Shown here piece after piece: positions 24,906 to 34,119 of a stretch of 64,000 nt of DNA (its first letter is position 1; each line of letters starts with the position of its first letter). The notes below the pieces were generated by a model. That model made no database searches, was not told where the DNA came from, and saw only the letters and a list, made by a program, of their open reading frames with translations. A program made the position numbers and the translations under genes. Origin of the DNA: an uncultured Verrucomicrobia subdivision 3 bacterium (GTDB lineage Bacteria; Verrucomicrobiota; Verrucomicrobiia; Limisphaerales; UBA11358); the NCBI GenBank assembly GCA_903878805.1, contig CAIRJF010000017.1, positions 1 to 64,000 of the forward strand, in the 5' to 3' direction.

Positions 24906-25694
24906 TTATTTTTTTGGGCGGCGAAAAACTTTTCCAATCTCCGCCTGATCCGTCGGCTTCACAAGAATTTCATCAATGTTGACATGCGGCGGTCGGCTGG
25001 CGACCCAGACGATGGTTTCCGCAATATCAGTGGCGGTCAGTGGATTCATACCGACATAAACTTCGGCGGCCTTTTGCCTGTCGCCCTTGAAGCGCACCGT
25101 GGAAAATTCCGTCTCCGCGAGACCCGGATCAATCGTGCCGACACGAATGCCCGTGCCCAAAAGTTCGTGCCGCAGCACGCGGGTGATTTGCAGTTCGCCC
25201 GCCTTCGCCGCGCAATACGCCGAAGCCCCTGCGTAGGCCGTGCGTCCGGCGATAGAACCGATGTTGATGATGCTCGCGCCCGCGTGCGGTGGCATGAGCG
25301 GCAGCGCGGCGCGCGTCACGCGCAACAGGCCGAGCACATTGGTTTGAAAAGTCGTTTCCCAATCGGCGTCCTTGCCGGTGGCGACCGAGTCCAGCCCGTG
25401 TGCGCCGCCGGCATTGTTAATTAAAACGTAGAGCGTCCGGGATTTTAATTTTGCTTTCGCCCACGCCATGAAAGCCTCGACGCTCCCGGTTTGGGAAACG
25501 TCCAACTCGTGAAAATGTGCCGCCGCCGCGCCGGATTTTTTGGCGTGTGTGGCCACTTTTTCCAAGCGGTCAACCCGGCGGGCGCCGAACAAAAGTTTTG
25601 CACCATGCGCGCCAAAAGCGGTGGCGGCCGCCGCGCCGAATCCGCTGGACGCCCCGGTGATGAGCACCCATTTGTTTTTTAACGAAGACTTCAT
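24906..25694 (-). CDS. short-chain dehydrogenase/reductase (YdfG-like)
   Basis: A 262-residue SDR. TGASSGFGAAAA is the nucleotide-binding Gly motif, ARR after the second strand suggests NADP preference, and NNAG, SIAG and the active-site AYCAAK (Tyr-x-x-x-Lys) are all present. PGLAETEF closes the cofactor site. The carboxyl part (TATDIAETIVWVASRPPHVNID) is that of YdfG-type serine/3-hydroxy acid dehydrogenases, which oxidise L-allo-threonine and related substrates. I use the ATG at 25694. It ends 9 bp from the LptF stop, tail to tail. Confidence 0.85.
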   Translation of the reverse strand: MKSSLKNKWVLITGASSGFGAAAATAFGAHGAKLLFGARRVDRLEKVATHAKKSGAAAAHFHELDVSQTGSVEAFMAWAKAKLKSRTLYVLINNAGGAHGLDSVATGKDADWETTFQTNVLGLLRVTRAALPLMPPHAGASIINIGSIAGRTAYAGASAYCAAKAGELQITRVLRHELLGTGIRVGTIDPGLAETEFSTVRFKGDRQKAAEVYVGMNPLTATDIAETIVWVASRPPHVNIDEILVKPTDQAEIGKVFRRPKK

Positions 25695-25701
25695 GGTGAA
25701 A

Positions 25702-26214
25702 TTATTCCGAAGGTTCAGGTTCACCGCCACCTTTCTTTCGCGATGTCCCGGCCACGCGGGAAAGTTTGTCGAATAAAAATCCCACCGCCAGTGCGCACAC
25801 GCAACCGATGATGACGGCAGCGACGCGATCGCGCGAACTACGCCATTCGTTCCCGCCGCCGATGAGCGTCACGATGATGACGGCGACGAAGGCGGGACGC
25901 AGCGCATCGTCCTGTTTCAACAGATAGCAAATCAGTCCAGTAGCCAGCACGCCGATTGCCATCGCGAGAATCGGTTGTCCGGTGGCGGCCAGCAGTGCCG
26001 CGCCGCCAAATGCGCCGGCAAGGTTGGCGACGACGCGCATCAGCGACGTATTGAATGAGGAATGCAAATCCGGCTGCGTCACCAGCACGGCAGAGACGGC
26101 CGCCACCCACGGCGCGCCGGGCAGCGCAATTAATTGGTAGCCCCAGGCCGCTACCACGGTCGCGACGGCGGCCTTGGCGGAAAAAATTACGGCTTCGAAA
26201 TGGCGTGAAGGCAT
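25702..26214 (-). CDS. FUSC/aromatic acid exporter-like membrane protein
   Basis: A 170-residue protein with five or six hydrophobic segments (AVIFSAKAAVATVVAAWGYQ, LAAATGQPILAMAIGVL, AFVAVIIVTLIGG, AAVIIGCVCALAVGFLF). The WRSSRDRVAAVIIGC motif is typical of FUSC_2/ArAE-type transporters. It is a single-module form, shorter than the full exporters, and may act as a dimer. The substrate is unknown. It precedes the SDR gene in the same direction by 7 bp. Confidence 0.7.
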   Translation of the reverse strand: MPSRHFEAVIFSAKAAVATVVAAWGYQLIALPGAPWVAAVSAVLVTQPDLHSSFNTSLMRVVANLAGAFGGAALLAATGQPILAMAIGVLATGLICYLLKQDDALRPAFVAVIIVTLIGGGNEWRSSRDRVAAVIIGCVCALAVGFLFDKLSRVAGTSRKKGGGEPEPSE

Positions 26215-26315
26215 GGAGAAAATTTAACTGGAAGAATTGCGTTTGTCCTTGCGGGCTTGCCAAGCCGTAACTCTTGGCGCGGCAGCCTTCGCTTTCACTA
26301 CCATCAAGCGAAGGC

Positions 26316-26391
26316 TGGTGGAGCCTAGGAGGCTCGAACTCCTGACCTTCTCATTGCGAACGAGACGCTCTACCAACTGAGCTAAGACCCC
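26316..26391 (-). tRNA. tRNA-Ala(CGC)
   Basis: A full cloverleaf of 76 nt on the minus strand: acceptor GGGGTCT/AGGCTCC with the G3.U70 pair that marks alanine tRNAs, D-arm GCTC/GAGC, anticodon loop TTCGCAA (anticodon CGC), T-arm AGGAG/CTCCT and an encoded CCA. Confidence 0.95.
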
Positions 26392-26497
26392 ATCCACCAA
26401 ACTTGCCGATGACTCAAAAAACCGTCTTTCGTAAGCTGAACTCGGCTTGCGTCAAGGCCGGACTATTATGCCCGCCACCAAAACAAGAGCAAGAATT

Positions 26498-27475
26498 TTA
26501 ATCCTCCGCCTTGAACGCGCGCGAAATCAAATCGCGGACAGCGAGCTTCGGATTTTTTCCCTCGTAAAGCATCGCGTGCACTTCGTCAATGATGGGCGTC
26601 GCCACGCCTTTTTCCTTGGCTAACCGGTGCGCTGAACGCGCGGTGGGATAACCTTCCGCCAACTTTGGATTCGACGCGACAATCGCTTCAATCGTCTCGC
26701 CGCGACCGAGTCGCTCGCCTAAATCACGGTTGCGACTTTGTTTTGAAAAACACGTCAGCATCAAATCACCAAGACCGCTCAAGCCGTTAAAAGTTTCCGG
26801 CTTCGCGCCACACGCCACGCCGAGCCGACGTATTTCCGAAAGCGCGCGGGAAACTAAACCAGCTTTGGTGTTGTCGCCGTAGCCGAGTCCATCGCCTACA
26901 CCCGCGCCAACGGCAATGACATTTTTCAGCGCGCCGCCGTATTCTACGCCGATAACATCCGTGCTGCGATAGATGCGAAATTCGGGGCGATGAAAAAGTC
27001 CCTGAACCGTTTTGGCCGTGCCGTCGCTCTCGCACGCGCAGACAATCGTCGTGGGAATTCCCAGCGCAACTTCACGCGCAAAACTCGGACCGGACAATGC
27101 TGCGACGCGATCCGCTGGCGCTTGCTCGCGCAAAATGCGGCTCATCGTGTCGCCGGTTTCAAATTCAATTCCTTTCGTGACGCTGAGAAAAATTCCCGGA
27201 TGACCTTTTAATTTTCCCGACACTTCGCGGAACGCCTGCGACGGAATCGCCAGCACCACGCATTCCGCGCCGCCGATGGCCGACTTGAAATCCGTTTGCG
27301 TTTTCCAATCAGACGGCAGCGCAACGCCGGGCAGATACTTTTCATTTTTCCCGCGCTGGACGTGTTGCAGCAACTCGCCGTCTTTGTCCCAAAGCGTCAC
27401 GGCATTGCCGTTCTCCTGCAAAATTTTGGCGAGCGCCGTGCCCCACGCGCCTGCACCGAGGACGGTGATTCTCAT
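26498..27475 (-). CDS. gpsA: glycerol-3-phosphate dehydrogenase [NAD(P)+]
   Basis: This enzyme reduces dihydroxyacetone phosphate to sn-glycerol 3-phosphate for phospholipid synthesis. The 325 residues carry the Rossmann motif MRITVLGAGAWGTALAKIL, SVTKGIEFETGD, LSGPSFAREVALG, the catalytic Lys in EYGGALKNVIAVGAGV, and GLGDLMLTCFSKQSRNRDLG. Its start overlaps the stop of plsY by 4 bp, so acyl acceptor synthesis and the first acylation are co-translated. Confidence 0.95.
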   Translation of the reverse strand: MRITVLGAGAWGTALAKILQENGNAVTLWDKDGELLQHVQRGKNEKYLPGVALPSDWKTQTDFKSAIGGAECVVLAIPSQAFREVSGKLKGHPGIFLSVTKGIEFETGDTMSRILREQAPADRVAALSGPSFAREVALGIPTTIVCACESDGTAKTVQGLFHRPEFRIYRSTDVIGVEYGGALKNVIAVGAGVGDGLGYGDNTKAGLVSRALSEIRRLGVACGAKPETFNGLSGLGDLMLTCFSKQSRNRDLGERLGRGETIEAIVASNPKLAEGYPTARSAHRLAKEKGVATPIIDEVHAMLYEGKNPKLAVRDLISRAFKAED

Positions 27476-28176
27476 TTCGTTTTCTCCGGGGTTGCGGCTT
27501 TTTTGCCGAGCTTATTTTCCGTTCCCGCCATGAGTCGGTGAATATTTGATTTGTGTTTGTAAATCGCCAGCGCACCGAGCGCCGTTGAGACGATGCCGAG
27601 AAATATATTTTGCGGCGTCATGATCCAAACTGTCACCGGCAGCGCAATGGCCGCTGCAATGGAACCGACCGAAACATATTTCGTGAACAGCACCGCCAAA
27701 ATGAAAACGACCAATCCCACCAGCACCGCCCACGGCGCGAGCGCAAGATAAACGCCCGCTGTCGTCGCGATGCCTTTGCCACCCTTGAACTTCAGCCAGC
27801 AGGTGTAGTTGTGGCCAAGCACGGCGCAAATGCCGGCGATAATTGCAAATCGTTCTTCCATCGAAGGCACAAACTGTTCGAGTGGAACACTTACATTGCC
27901 ATTTGATGTAATCATCATGAAATGGGGAGCAAAATAAATACAAAGAAACGCACCAAGATAACATGCGCCAAACCCCTTCGCCGCGTCCGCTAGCAGCACG
28001 AAAATTCCCGCCGGTTTGCCGAGCACGCGCATCGCGTTCGTCGCGCCGATGTTCCCGCTGCCCACGCTGCGGATGTCTATCCCCTTCGCCTTCGCCACGA
28101 GAAATCCCGTAGGAATCGAGCCGAGCAGATACGCCGCAATCGCAACGATGATGTAAGTCAGAACTGGCACGCGCAA
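27472..28176 (-). CDS. plsY: acyl-phosphate:glycerol-3-phosphate acyltransferase
   Basis: PlsY transfers an acyl group from acyl-phosphate to glycerol 3-phosphate in the inner membrane. The family motifs are present: GSIPTGFLVAK, SVGSGNIGATNAMRVLG, and GHNYTCWLKFKGGKGIATTAG, with several transmembrane helices. At 234 residues it is slightly longer than usual, with an inserted segment around MMITSNGNVSVPLEQF. It starts at a GTG at 28176 and overlaps gpsA by 4 bp. Confidence 0.93.
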   Translation of the reverse strand: MRVPVLTYIIVAIAAYLLGSIPTGFLVAKAKGIDIRSVGSGNIGATNAMRVLGKPAGIFVLLADAAKGFGACYLGAFLCIYFAPHFMMITSNGNVSVPLEQFVPSMEERFAIIAGICAVLGHNYTCWLKFKGGKGIATTAGVYLALAPWAVLVGLVVFILAVLFTKYVSVGSIAAAIALPVTVWIMTPQNIFLGIVSTALGALAIYKHKSNIHRLMAGTENKLGKKAATPEKTK

Positions 28177-28276
28177 AGTTTATGATTCAAACGCCCAAAG
28201 TTAAAAGTCCAAAGTTACCTGCAGTCGCGAGACATTTCTGATTTCAGTTTTCGCCGTTAGCTGGCAAACTTCGCGC

Positions 28277-29311
28277 ATGGCAAAAGTCAAAGTCGCCGTG
28301 CTCGGCACCGGGTCGCTTGGTCAACATCACGCCCGCATCTATTCCGAACTCCACGCCGCTGGCGAGGTTGAACTCACCGGCATTTACGACGCCCACGCCG
28401 AAACCGCCCGCAACATCGCCGCGAAACATAAATTAAAAGTTTTTGCTTCCGTTGCCGAAGCCGCTGCCGCCAGCGATGCGCTGAACATTGCCACGCCCAC
28501 CACCACGCATTACGAAATCGCCAAGCAACTGCTCGCCGCTGGCAAACACGTGCTCGTCGAGAAACCGATGACCAGCGAATCCGCGCAGGCTGCCGAACTC
28601 TGCGAACTCGCGCTTCAGAAAAATCTCGTTCTCCAAGTCGGTCACGTCGAGCGGTTCAATCCGGTTTTCAAATTTCTCCAGACCGCCGCGACCGAACCCA
28701 AGTTCATCGAATGCCATCGCCTTTCGCCCTACCCTGCCCGCTCGATGGACATCGGCGTTGTGCTCGATCTGATGATTCACGATCTCGACATCGTGCTCGC
28801 GTTCGTCAAATCGCCCGTCGTCAGCGTCGAGGGCGTGGGCATTCCCGTGTTGAGCAAGAACGAGGACATCGCCAACGCGCGCCTGCGTTTCGCCAACGGC
28901 TGCATCGCCAATCTCACCGTCAGCCGCATCAGCCCCGAACGCATGCGCAAGATTCGCGTGTTCAGCGGCCCGACCAATCCCTGCTACATCTCGCTCGATT
29001 ACCGTGTGCAGGAAGGATTTCTTTATCGCGTCGCGCGCGATGGCGAGGAAGAAACGCCGTTCATCAAAAAGATTCTCGCCGCCAAGCTCGGCATCGGCAA
29101 AGACTCCGCCATTGTCAGCGAATTTGCCGGACGCAAAATCGTGCGCGAGCCCGTGCCCATCAACAAAGACGAACCGCTCAAACTGGAACTGCAACATTTC
29201 GTCGAATGCGTCCGCGCGCAGCAAACCCCGATGGTCAGTGGCGAAGCTGGCAAACGCGCGCTGGACTTGGCGTTTGAAATCACGCGGCAGATTCAGAATC
29301 AAAAGTCTTGA
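28277..29311 (+). CDS. Gfo/Idh/MocA-family oxidoreductase, upstream of lpxB
   Basis: A 344-residue NAD(P)-dependent sugar oxidoreductase. The Rossmann motif AVLGTGSLGQHHARIY, the active-site VLVEKPMT and the family's DLMIHDLDIVLAF are clear. Its stop overlaps the start of lpxB by 4 bp, so it probably acts on a UDP-sugar in lipid A synthesis. A GnnA-like role (oxidising UDP-GlcNAc to the 3-keto form) is attractive but not shown; no GnnB transaminase is beside it. Confidence 0.8.
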   Translation: MAKVKVAVLGTGSLGQHHARIYSELHAAGEVELTGIYDAHAETARNIAAKHKLKVFASVAEAAAASDALNIATPTTTHYEIAKQLLAAGKHVLVEKPMTSESAQAAELCELALQKNLVLQVGHVERFNPVFKFLQTAATEPKFIECHRLSPYPARSMDIGVVLDLMIHDLDIVLAFVKSPVVSVEGVGIPVLSKNEDIANARLRFANGCIANLTVSRISPERMRKIRVFSGPTNPCYISLDYRVQEGFLYRVARDGEEETPFIKKILAAKLGIGKDSAIVSEFAGRKIVREPVPINKDEPLKLELQHFVECVRAQQTPMVSGEAGKRALDLAFEITRQIQNQKS

Positions 29312-30447
29312 AGCCGAAAACCTTCATGCTCATCGCCGGTGAGGCGAGTGGTGATCTGCTCGCGGCAGAATTGGTGTCCGCCTTGCGCGGTCAGTTGCCG
29401 GACGCGCAATTCTTCGGCGCAGGCGGCACGAAGATGTCCGCCGCCGGCGTGGAACTGGCGTTTGACATGACGCAGCACTCGGTCATCGGCATCACGGATG
29501 TGCTGAAAAATATTTTGAAGTTCCGGCGGCTCTTCAATCAGTTGCTCGCGCTCGCCATCGAGCGGAAACCGGACGTGGTGATCGGGATCGATTTCGGCGG
29601 GTTTAATCTGCGCTTCGGTCAGGCCATCAAAAAATACGTCCGCGAGAATCCGTTTTCCAAGTGGGACCCGAAAATCGTGCAGTTCGTCTCGCCGCAGGTC
29701 TGGGCGTCGCGTCCGGGCCGCGCGGACAAGCTGGCGCGCGATTATGATCTGCTGTTGAGCATCTTTCCGTTTGAGAAGGCGTGGTATGCAAAACGGGTGC
29801 CGCAATTCCGCGTGGAGTTCGTCGGCCATCCGATGGTGGAGCGCATGCGGAAGGAGGAATTGAGCAGCCAGAAAAAGTCGTCCGTGCCGACGGTGCTGTT
29901 GCTGCCGGGCAGTCGGAAGAGTGAATTGCAACGGCATCTGCCGACGATGCTCGCGGCACTGAAAACAATTCAGGAAAAATTGCCGACGGCGAAAGCGAAA
30001 ATGGTTTTGCCGAATCCGGCCTTGGTGTCGCTCGCGAAAGCGCTTGGTGCGGAAGTGGAAATTCAGATTGGGGAATTACCGTGGGCGCTGGCGGAAAGCG
30101 ATGTCGCGCTGGCCTCGACCGGCACGGTGACGATGGAATGCGCGTTCTTCGGTGTGCCGACGGTGACGCTCTACAAAACGTCGTGGCTGACGTATCAAAT
30201 CGCCAAACGCATCGTGACGGTGAAGTCGCTGACGATGCCGAACCTGCTCGCGGGCGAGCCGGTGTATCCGGAGTTCATCCAGAACGAGGCGACGCCGGAA
30301 AATCTTTCGCGCGCGGCGCTGGAGTTGTTGGAGAACGCGGCGCACCAAGCGCAAATCAAAGCGCAGCTTGCCAAAATCATTGCGTCGCTCGGCGAGCCGG
30401 GTGCAGCGGGTCGCGCAGCAACGGCGATTTTAAGTTTGTTCCCGTAA
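29308..30447 (+). CDS. lpxB: lipid-A-disaccharide synthase
   Basis: LpxB joins lipid X with UDP-diacylglucosamine to form the lipid A disaccharide at the inner membrane. The 379-residue GT19 protein has IAGEASGDLLAAELVSALR, FFGAGGTKM, HSVIGITDVLK, the nucleotide region YDLLLSIFPFEKAWYAK, LLLPGSRKSE, and ALASTGTVTMECAFFGVP. It starts at a TTG overlapping the previous stop (an ATG six codons on is possible). A trailing HIT-family gene follows 23 bp downstream. Confidence 0.95.
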   Translation: MKPKTFMLIAGEASGDLLAAELVSALRGQLPDAQFFGAGGTKMSAAGVELAFDMTQHSVIGITDVLKNILKFRRLFNQLLALAIERKPDVVIGIDFGGFNLRFGQAIKKYVRENPFSKWDPKIVQFVSPQVWASRPGRADKLARDYDLLLSIFPFEKAWYAKRVPQFRVEFVGHPMVERMRKEELSSQKKSSVPTVLLLPGSRKSELQRHLPTMLAALKTIQEKLPTAKAKMVLPNPALVSLAKALGAEVEIQIGELPWALAESDVALASTGTVTMECAFFGVPTVTLYKTSWLTYQIAKRIVTVKSLTMPNLLAGEPVYPEFIQNEATPENLSRAALELLENAAHQAQIKAQLAKIIASLGEPGAAGRAATAILSLFP

Positions 30448-30470
30448 TTTCTGCGCGGTAATTTCTTGGC

Positions 30471-30956
30471 ATGGACTCACTCCACGCGCCGTGGCGCATC
30501 GAATATATTTTGTCGCCGAAGCCGGAACTCAAGGAAGGTCTGTTCGCCCGCATCGCGCAGTCGTCGGACGACGTGGACAATCTCGTCGTCGTGCGCGAGC
30601 GGACTTGTTTTGCGTTGCTGAATCGTTACCCCTACAACGGCGGTCACTTGATGGTCGTGCCTTACAAGGAAGTTCCCGATTTGAACGGCCTCACGGACGA
30701 GGAACTCGCCGATTTGTGGAAACTCGTGCGGCGTTGCAGCAATGTGCTGTCGGCGGTCATGAAGCCGGACGGCTTCAATGTGGGCATCAACATCGGCAAG
30801 GTCGCAGGCGCGGGTATCGCCGAACATTTGCACATCCATATCGTCCCGCGCTGGAACGGCGATACTAATTTTATGCCGGTCATCGCGAACACCAGCGTCG
30901 TGCCGGATGCGCTGCTGGCCATCGCCGCCAAACTGCGGGCGGAACTTGCCAAATAA
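30471..30956 (+). CDS. HIT-family nucleotide hydrolase/transferase
   Basis: A 161-residue protein of the histidine-triad superfamily. HLHIHIVPRW is the catalytic triad motif. NRYPYNGGHLMVVPYKEVPD and GFNVGINIGKVAGAGI fit the Fhit/AP4A-phosphorylase-like branch, and the amino-terminal WRIEYI is typical of that branch. It likely cleaves a dinucleoside polyphosphate or adenylylated compound. It follows lpxB in the same direction, probably in one transcript. Confidence 0.88.
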   Translation: MDSLHAPWRIEYILSPKPELKEGLFARIAQSSDDVDNLVVVRERTCFALLNRYPYNGGHLMVVPYKEVPDLNGLTDEELADLWKLVRRCSNVLSAVMKPDGFNVGINIGKVAGAGIAEHLHIHIVPRWNGDTNFMPVIANTSVVPDALLAIAAKLRAELAK

Positions 30957-30977
30957 TTTTCAGTCGCAACGGTTTTT

Positions 30978-32888
30978 TCAATTCGCCCAAATCGTGCCGA
31001 CGGCGCTGACGGGCATGAACTGGTTGTTGCCGATGTATTGAAGCTCCACTGCCGAACCCTGCCCGCCGCTGATGAATCCGTTCGTGCCGACGAGTGAAGA
31101 TGTTTGTGCAGCGCTGCCGGAATAATAAATATTTCCGCCAGAACTGTTGACCGCGCCGGCGAGATGATTGCCATCGGCGGAACTGGCGAGGGCGGACCAG
31201 GCATTGCTCGGCGAACCGGCGAGCGCCGACCAGCTTGCGCCAAAGTTGACGGAAGCGTAGATCACGCCGTTGCTGATGCCGGCCACCAAGCGCGAGCAGT
31301 CAGTAGAGGCCGCGAGGCAATTCCAGTTGGCCGTCGGTGCGGCAGAGTTGGTCCAGTTTGCGCCGCCGTTGGTGGAGGCGTAGATGGAACCGCCAAAGGC
31401 AGTCGCGACCAGCTTCGAGCCGTCGCCGGACATCACCACGTCAGTCCAGTTGGCCGTCGGCGCACCGCTGCTCCAGTTTGCACCCGCGTTGGTGGAGACA
31501 TAAATCGCGCCGTTGAAAATGGCGGCGGCCAAGTGCGAGCCATCAGCAGAGGCGGCCACGGCCGACCAGTTTTGCACGCCTGAACTGGGGATGCCGGAGG
31601 CAACGATGTTCCAACTGGCGGCGGTGTTGGTGGAAAGATAAAGATTGCCGGATTTGACCGCGCCAAGAATTTTGGTGCCGTCGGCGGAACAGGCGCCTGC
31701 AACCCAGCTAAACTTATTGCTCGTCATGATGGTCCACGATGCTCCGAAATTAGTGGAATACTGGATGTAATTGTTCCAAGGAAAGGCATAAATTTTGCCG
31801 CCGTTTGAAGCACACGCCAGCCCATAAACGCCGGTGGCCGTGGACGGTGTTTGCGTCCAGGTGCGACCGTAATCGGTTGAGGCATAAATCCCGACGGCGG
31901 TTTTTAATCCGGCATAGATAAGCGCGCCGTCCGCCGAAGCCGCGAGGCAATCCCACAAACCAGCCGCCGCCGTAGATGCCGACCAGACGGAATTTTTATA
32001 ACTGACAAAATTTCCGAGCATGGACTGGTTGGTCCCCTGCCCGGTCTGCCAACCCGCCGCGCCCGCGCCGGAAATCCGCACGATGTCGCCGAGCAAAGGT
32101 GAAGTCGGCAGCAACACCGTGGTCAGTTGCGCGTTGTTCGTCAGCAAATAGCCGGTGTCAGGCAACGCTTGCACGGTCGGACCCGCCACCGGAATCCAGC
32201 CGACGAGTCCGTTGCCAAAAAAACTGCCGGTGAAATTGTTCGCGCGGTTGGTGAAATTATTTGAACCTGTAAATGTCTGGCTGGCGTTCAACAAGGCCAC
32301 ATTCGTCGTGAGCCGCGCATCCGCGACCGTCCCGACGGTCAATTGTGCGGCATTCAAATTGGTCAGCGCCGCGCCATTGCCGGTGAATGTGCCGGAAAAA
32401 GTGTTCGAGCCGTTCACAAAATTCACCGCACCAGAGTAAGTGCCGGAGATTTGCGCCGACGGCAGCGTGCCGGTGATTTGGGTCGCGGGCAAGTAGCCTA
32501 TCAGGTTGCTTGCGCCCGCCGCGAAAATCGCATACGGCGTGGGGAGCACCGGCTGGCGCGGAGAGAGCGCGGTGAAATTGGTGACGCCGATGGCGCGCAC
32601 GCCGATGTCCAGCCAGCGGTTGTTGCCAGCGAAAATGTTCGTGCCGAAATCGAGCGTGACGTTGAACAGCCCGCTGTTCACGACCACGGCGAAGTTGGTC
32701 AACTGCGCGCTGATTTGGTTGCCGTTGGTCACGGCATCGTAAATCGTGAAACGAAAATCGTAGTTCGTATTGGCGGGCACGCCGCCGTCGTTCAGCCGAC
32801 CCTGATAAGTAAACGCCGTGCCTTGCGCGGAAATTTTTAATCCAACCAGAAGCAGAATCAGCAGGACAAATTGAATGCGGCGGTTCAC
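30978..32888 (-). CDS. secreted BNR-repeat beta-propeller protein
   Basis: A 636-residue secreted protein. The signal peptide (IQFVLLILLLVGLKISAQG) precedes an amino-terminal beta domain (FTYQGRLNDGGVPANTNYDF) common in verrucomicrobial and other secreted proteins. A linker of phage tail-fibre type repeats (NFVNGSNTFSGTFTGNGA) follows. About seven BNR/Asp-box repeats run from residue 300 (YASTDYGRTWTQ, YSTNFGASWTI, YLSTNTAASWNI, YVSTNAGANWSS, YASTNGGANWTN, YASVNFGASWSA). The Asp of the usual SxDxGxxW box is often Asn, which suggests a structural and not catalytic sialidase-type propeller. Function unknown; it may bind surfaces or glycans. Confidence 0.7.
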   Translation of the reverse strand: MNRRIQFVLLILLLVGLKISAQGTAFTYQGRLNDGGVPANTNYDFRFTIYDAVTNGNQISAQLTNFAVVVNSGLFNVTLDFGTNIFAGNNRWLDIGVRAIGVTNFTALSPRQPVLPTPYAIFAAGASNLIGYLPATQITGTLPSAQISGTYSGAVNFVNGSNTFSGTFTGNGAALTNLNAAQLTVGTVADARLTTNVALLNASQTFTGSNNFTNRANNFTGSFFGNGLVGWIPVAGPTVQALPDTGYLLTNNAQLTTVLLPTSPLLGDIVRISGAGAAGWQTGQGTNQSMLGNFVSYKNSVWSASTAAAGLWDCLAASADGALIYAGLKTAVGIYASTDYGRTWTQTPSTATGVYGLACASNGGKIYAFPWNNYIQYSTNFGASWTIMTSNKFSWVAGACSADGTKILGAVKSGNLYLSTNTAASWNIVASGIPSSGVQNWSAVAASADGSHLAAAIFNGAIYVSTNAGANWSSGAPTANWTDVVMSGDGSKLVATAFGGSIYASTNGGANWTNSAAPTANWNCLAASTDCSRLVAGISNGVIYASVNFGASWSALAGSPSNAWSALASSADGNHLAGAVNSSGGNIYYSGSAAQTSSLVGTNGFISGGQGSAVELQYIGNNQFMPVSAVGTIWAN

Positions 32889-32936
32889 AAATACATTTTG
32901 GCTGTCAGCCGGCCTTAATTCAATCCGGAATGTGTT

Positions 32937-33812
32937 TCATCTGGCTGGGAGCGCCGCGACAATTTCCGCTGGCGGAGACAACTGGCCAAGCAAATTTGTC
33001 TCGGGTGCACCGGCATCAATCCACCATTTCAGCAGCGCGACCTCCGCTGCGGTCAACGGGACTTTGCCGTCCGGCGGCATCCGGTCGTCGTCGCCCGCCG
33101 GCAGCAGCACGCGCTGAATGAGCAAGCTTTGCGCAGACTGGCCGGGCTTGATGGCGACATCGTCTTTGCCGCCGCGCAAAACCGCCGCGAACGAGTCGAG
33201 CCGCAGGCCGCCTTTGGATTTTTCCGCACCATGGCAGCTTGTGCATTTGTTTTCAAAAACTGGTTCAATGACCCCGGTGAAAATCAGCCGCTGCCGCCAG
33301 TCGGCTGACGGAATGTTCACAGCCGTTTTTTTTAAGCTGGAAATTCCGAGAAGTTTTTTAATCGGTTCCGGCGCGTAGCGTGTCAAGTAATCGCTCCCAT
33401 GCGTCAGCGAACCGCCCAGATGCCCCGCCGCCATCAGCAGCGCGACGGTCAAAAACAAACTGACGCGGTAGGCGATGATTTTACCGCGCTGAAAAAAAAT
33501 TGCCGCAACCACTGCCGCCACCGCCGTGCCCGTGCCCAGCCATTTGTGCCACGCCAGCAACGCATCATCGTAGCCGCCAGCCAGCGACAAAAACCAGCCG
33601 CACAACGCCGTCACCACCGCAAGCGGAGCAGCGAGCGCGAGAATGAACCCGGCGCTGGCGGCAGCATTTTTGAAACGGGGCAGCCGCGCGGCGATTTCCA
33701 GCGCTGCGAGCGCCGCGAGCATTCCGATGGGCAGATGCACCAGCAACGGATGAAAGCGACCAATAAAAAGCAGAATTTCGGGCGTCGAGTGCAAGTGAAT
33801 TAAATGCGGCAA
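32937..33812 (-). CDS. membrane protein with DUF2231-like helices and planctomycete-type cytochrome c domain
   Basis: A 291-residue protein. Residues 10-150 hold four or five helices around FHPLLVHLPIGMLAALAALE, the DUF2231-like heme/membrane module. Residues 185-275 carry the planctomycete cytochrome C domain with heme motif CTSCHGAEKSKGG and RMPPDGKVPLTAAEVALLKWW. Larger homologues in this phylum continue with further domains; this one stops after the cytochrome. It is probably an inner-membrane electron carrier. It precedes the BNR gene in the same direction. Confidence 0.8.
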   Translation of the reverse strand: MPHLIHLHSTPEILLFIGRFHPLLVHLPIGMLAALAALEIAARLPRFKNAAASAGFILALAAPLAVVTALCGWFLSLAGGYDDALLAWHKWLGTGTAVAAVVAAIFFQRGKIIAYRVSLFLTVALLMAAGHLGGSLTHGSDYLTRYAPEPIKKLLGISSLKKTAVNIPSADWRQRLIFTGVIEPVFENKCTSCHGAEKSKGGLRLDSFAAVLRGGKDDVAIKPGQSAQSLLIQRVLLPAGDDDRMPPDGKVPLTAAEVALLKWWIDAGAPETNLLGQLSPPAEIVAALPAR

Positions 33813-33822
33813 AGTTCTGAAA

Positions 33823-33898
33823 TGGTGCCCCGGGCGAGACTTGAACTCGCAACAAACAGATTAAGAGTCTGCTGCTCTACCAATTGAGCTACCGAGGC
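33823..33898 (-). tRNA. tRNA-Lys(CTT)
   Basis: A 76-nt cloverleaf on the minus strand: acceptor GCCTCGG/CCGGGGC, D-arm GCTC/GAGC, anticodon loop CTCTTAA (anticodon CTT), T-arm GCGAG/CTCGC, encoded CCA. Confidence 0.95.
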
Positions 33899-34119
33899 AA
33901 AATAAGACCATTCCACAATTCAACGCCGAAACCTGATTCTGCCAGAACCGGGATTCAGGGCAAGCTGATTTGAAAACTGCGCACGACTGGCCGCCACCGG
34001 CAGAATTATGCCGGTTCGAATTTTGCAGAAACCAAGAAACCCGTTTCAAAAACTCGTTTTGGACGTTTTGCAAAATTTAATCAGTGCGAATCCGTGAAAT
34101 CCGTGTCAAAATTTTCTGA

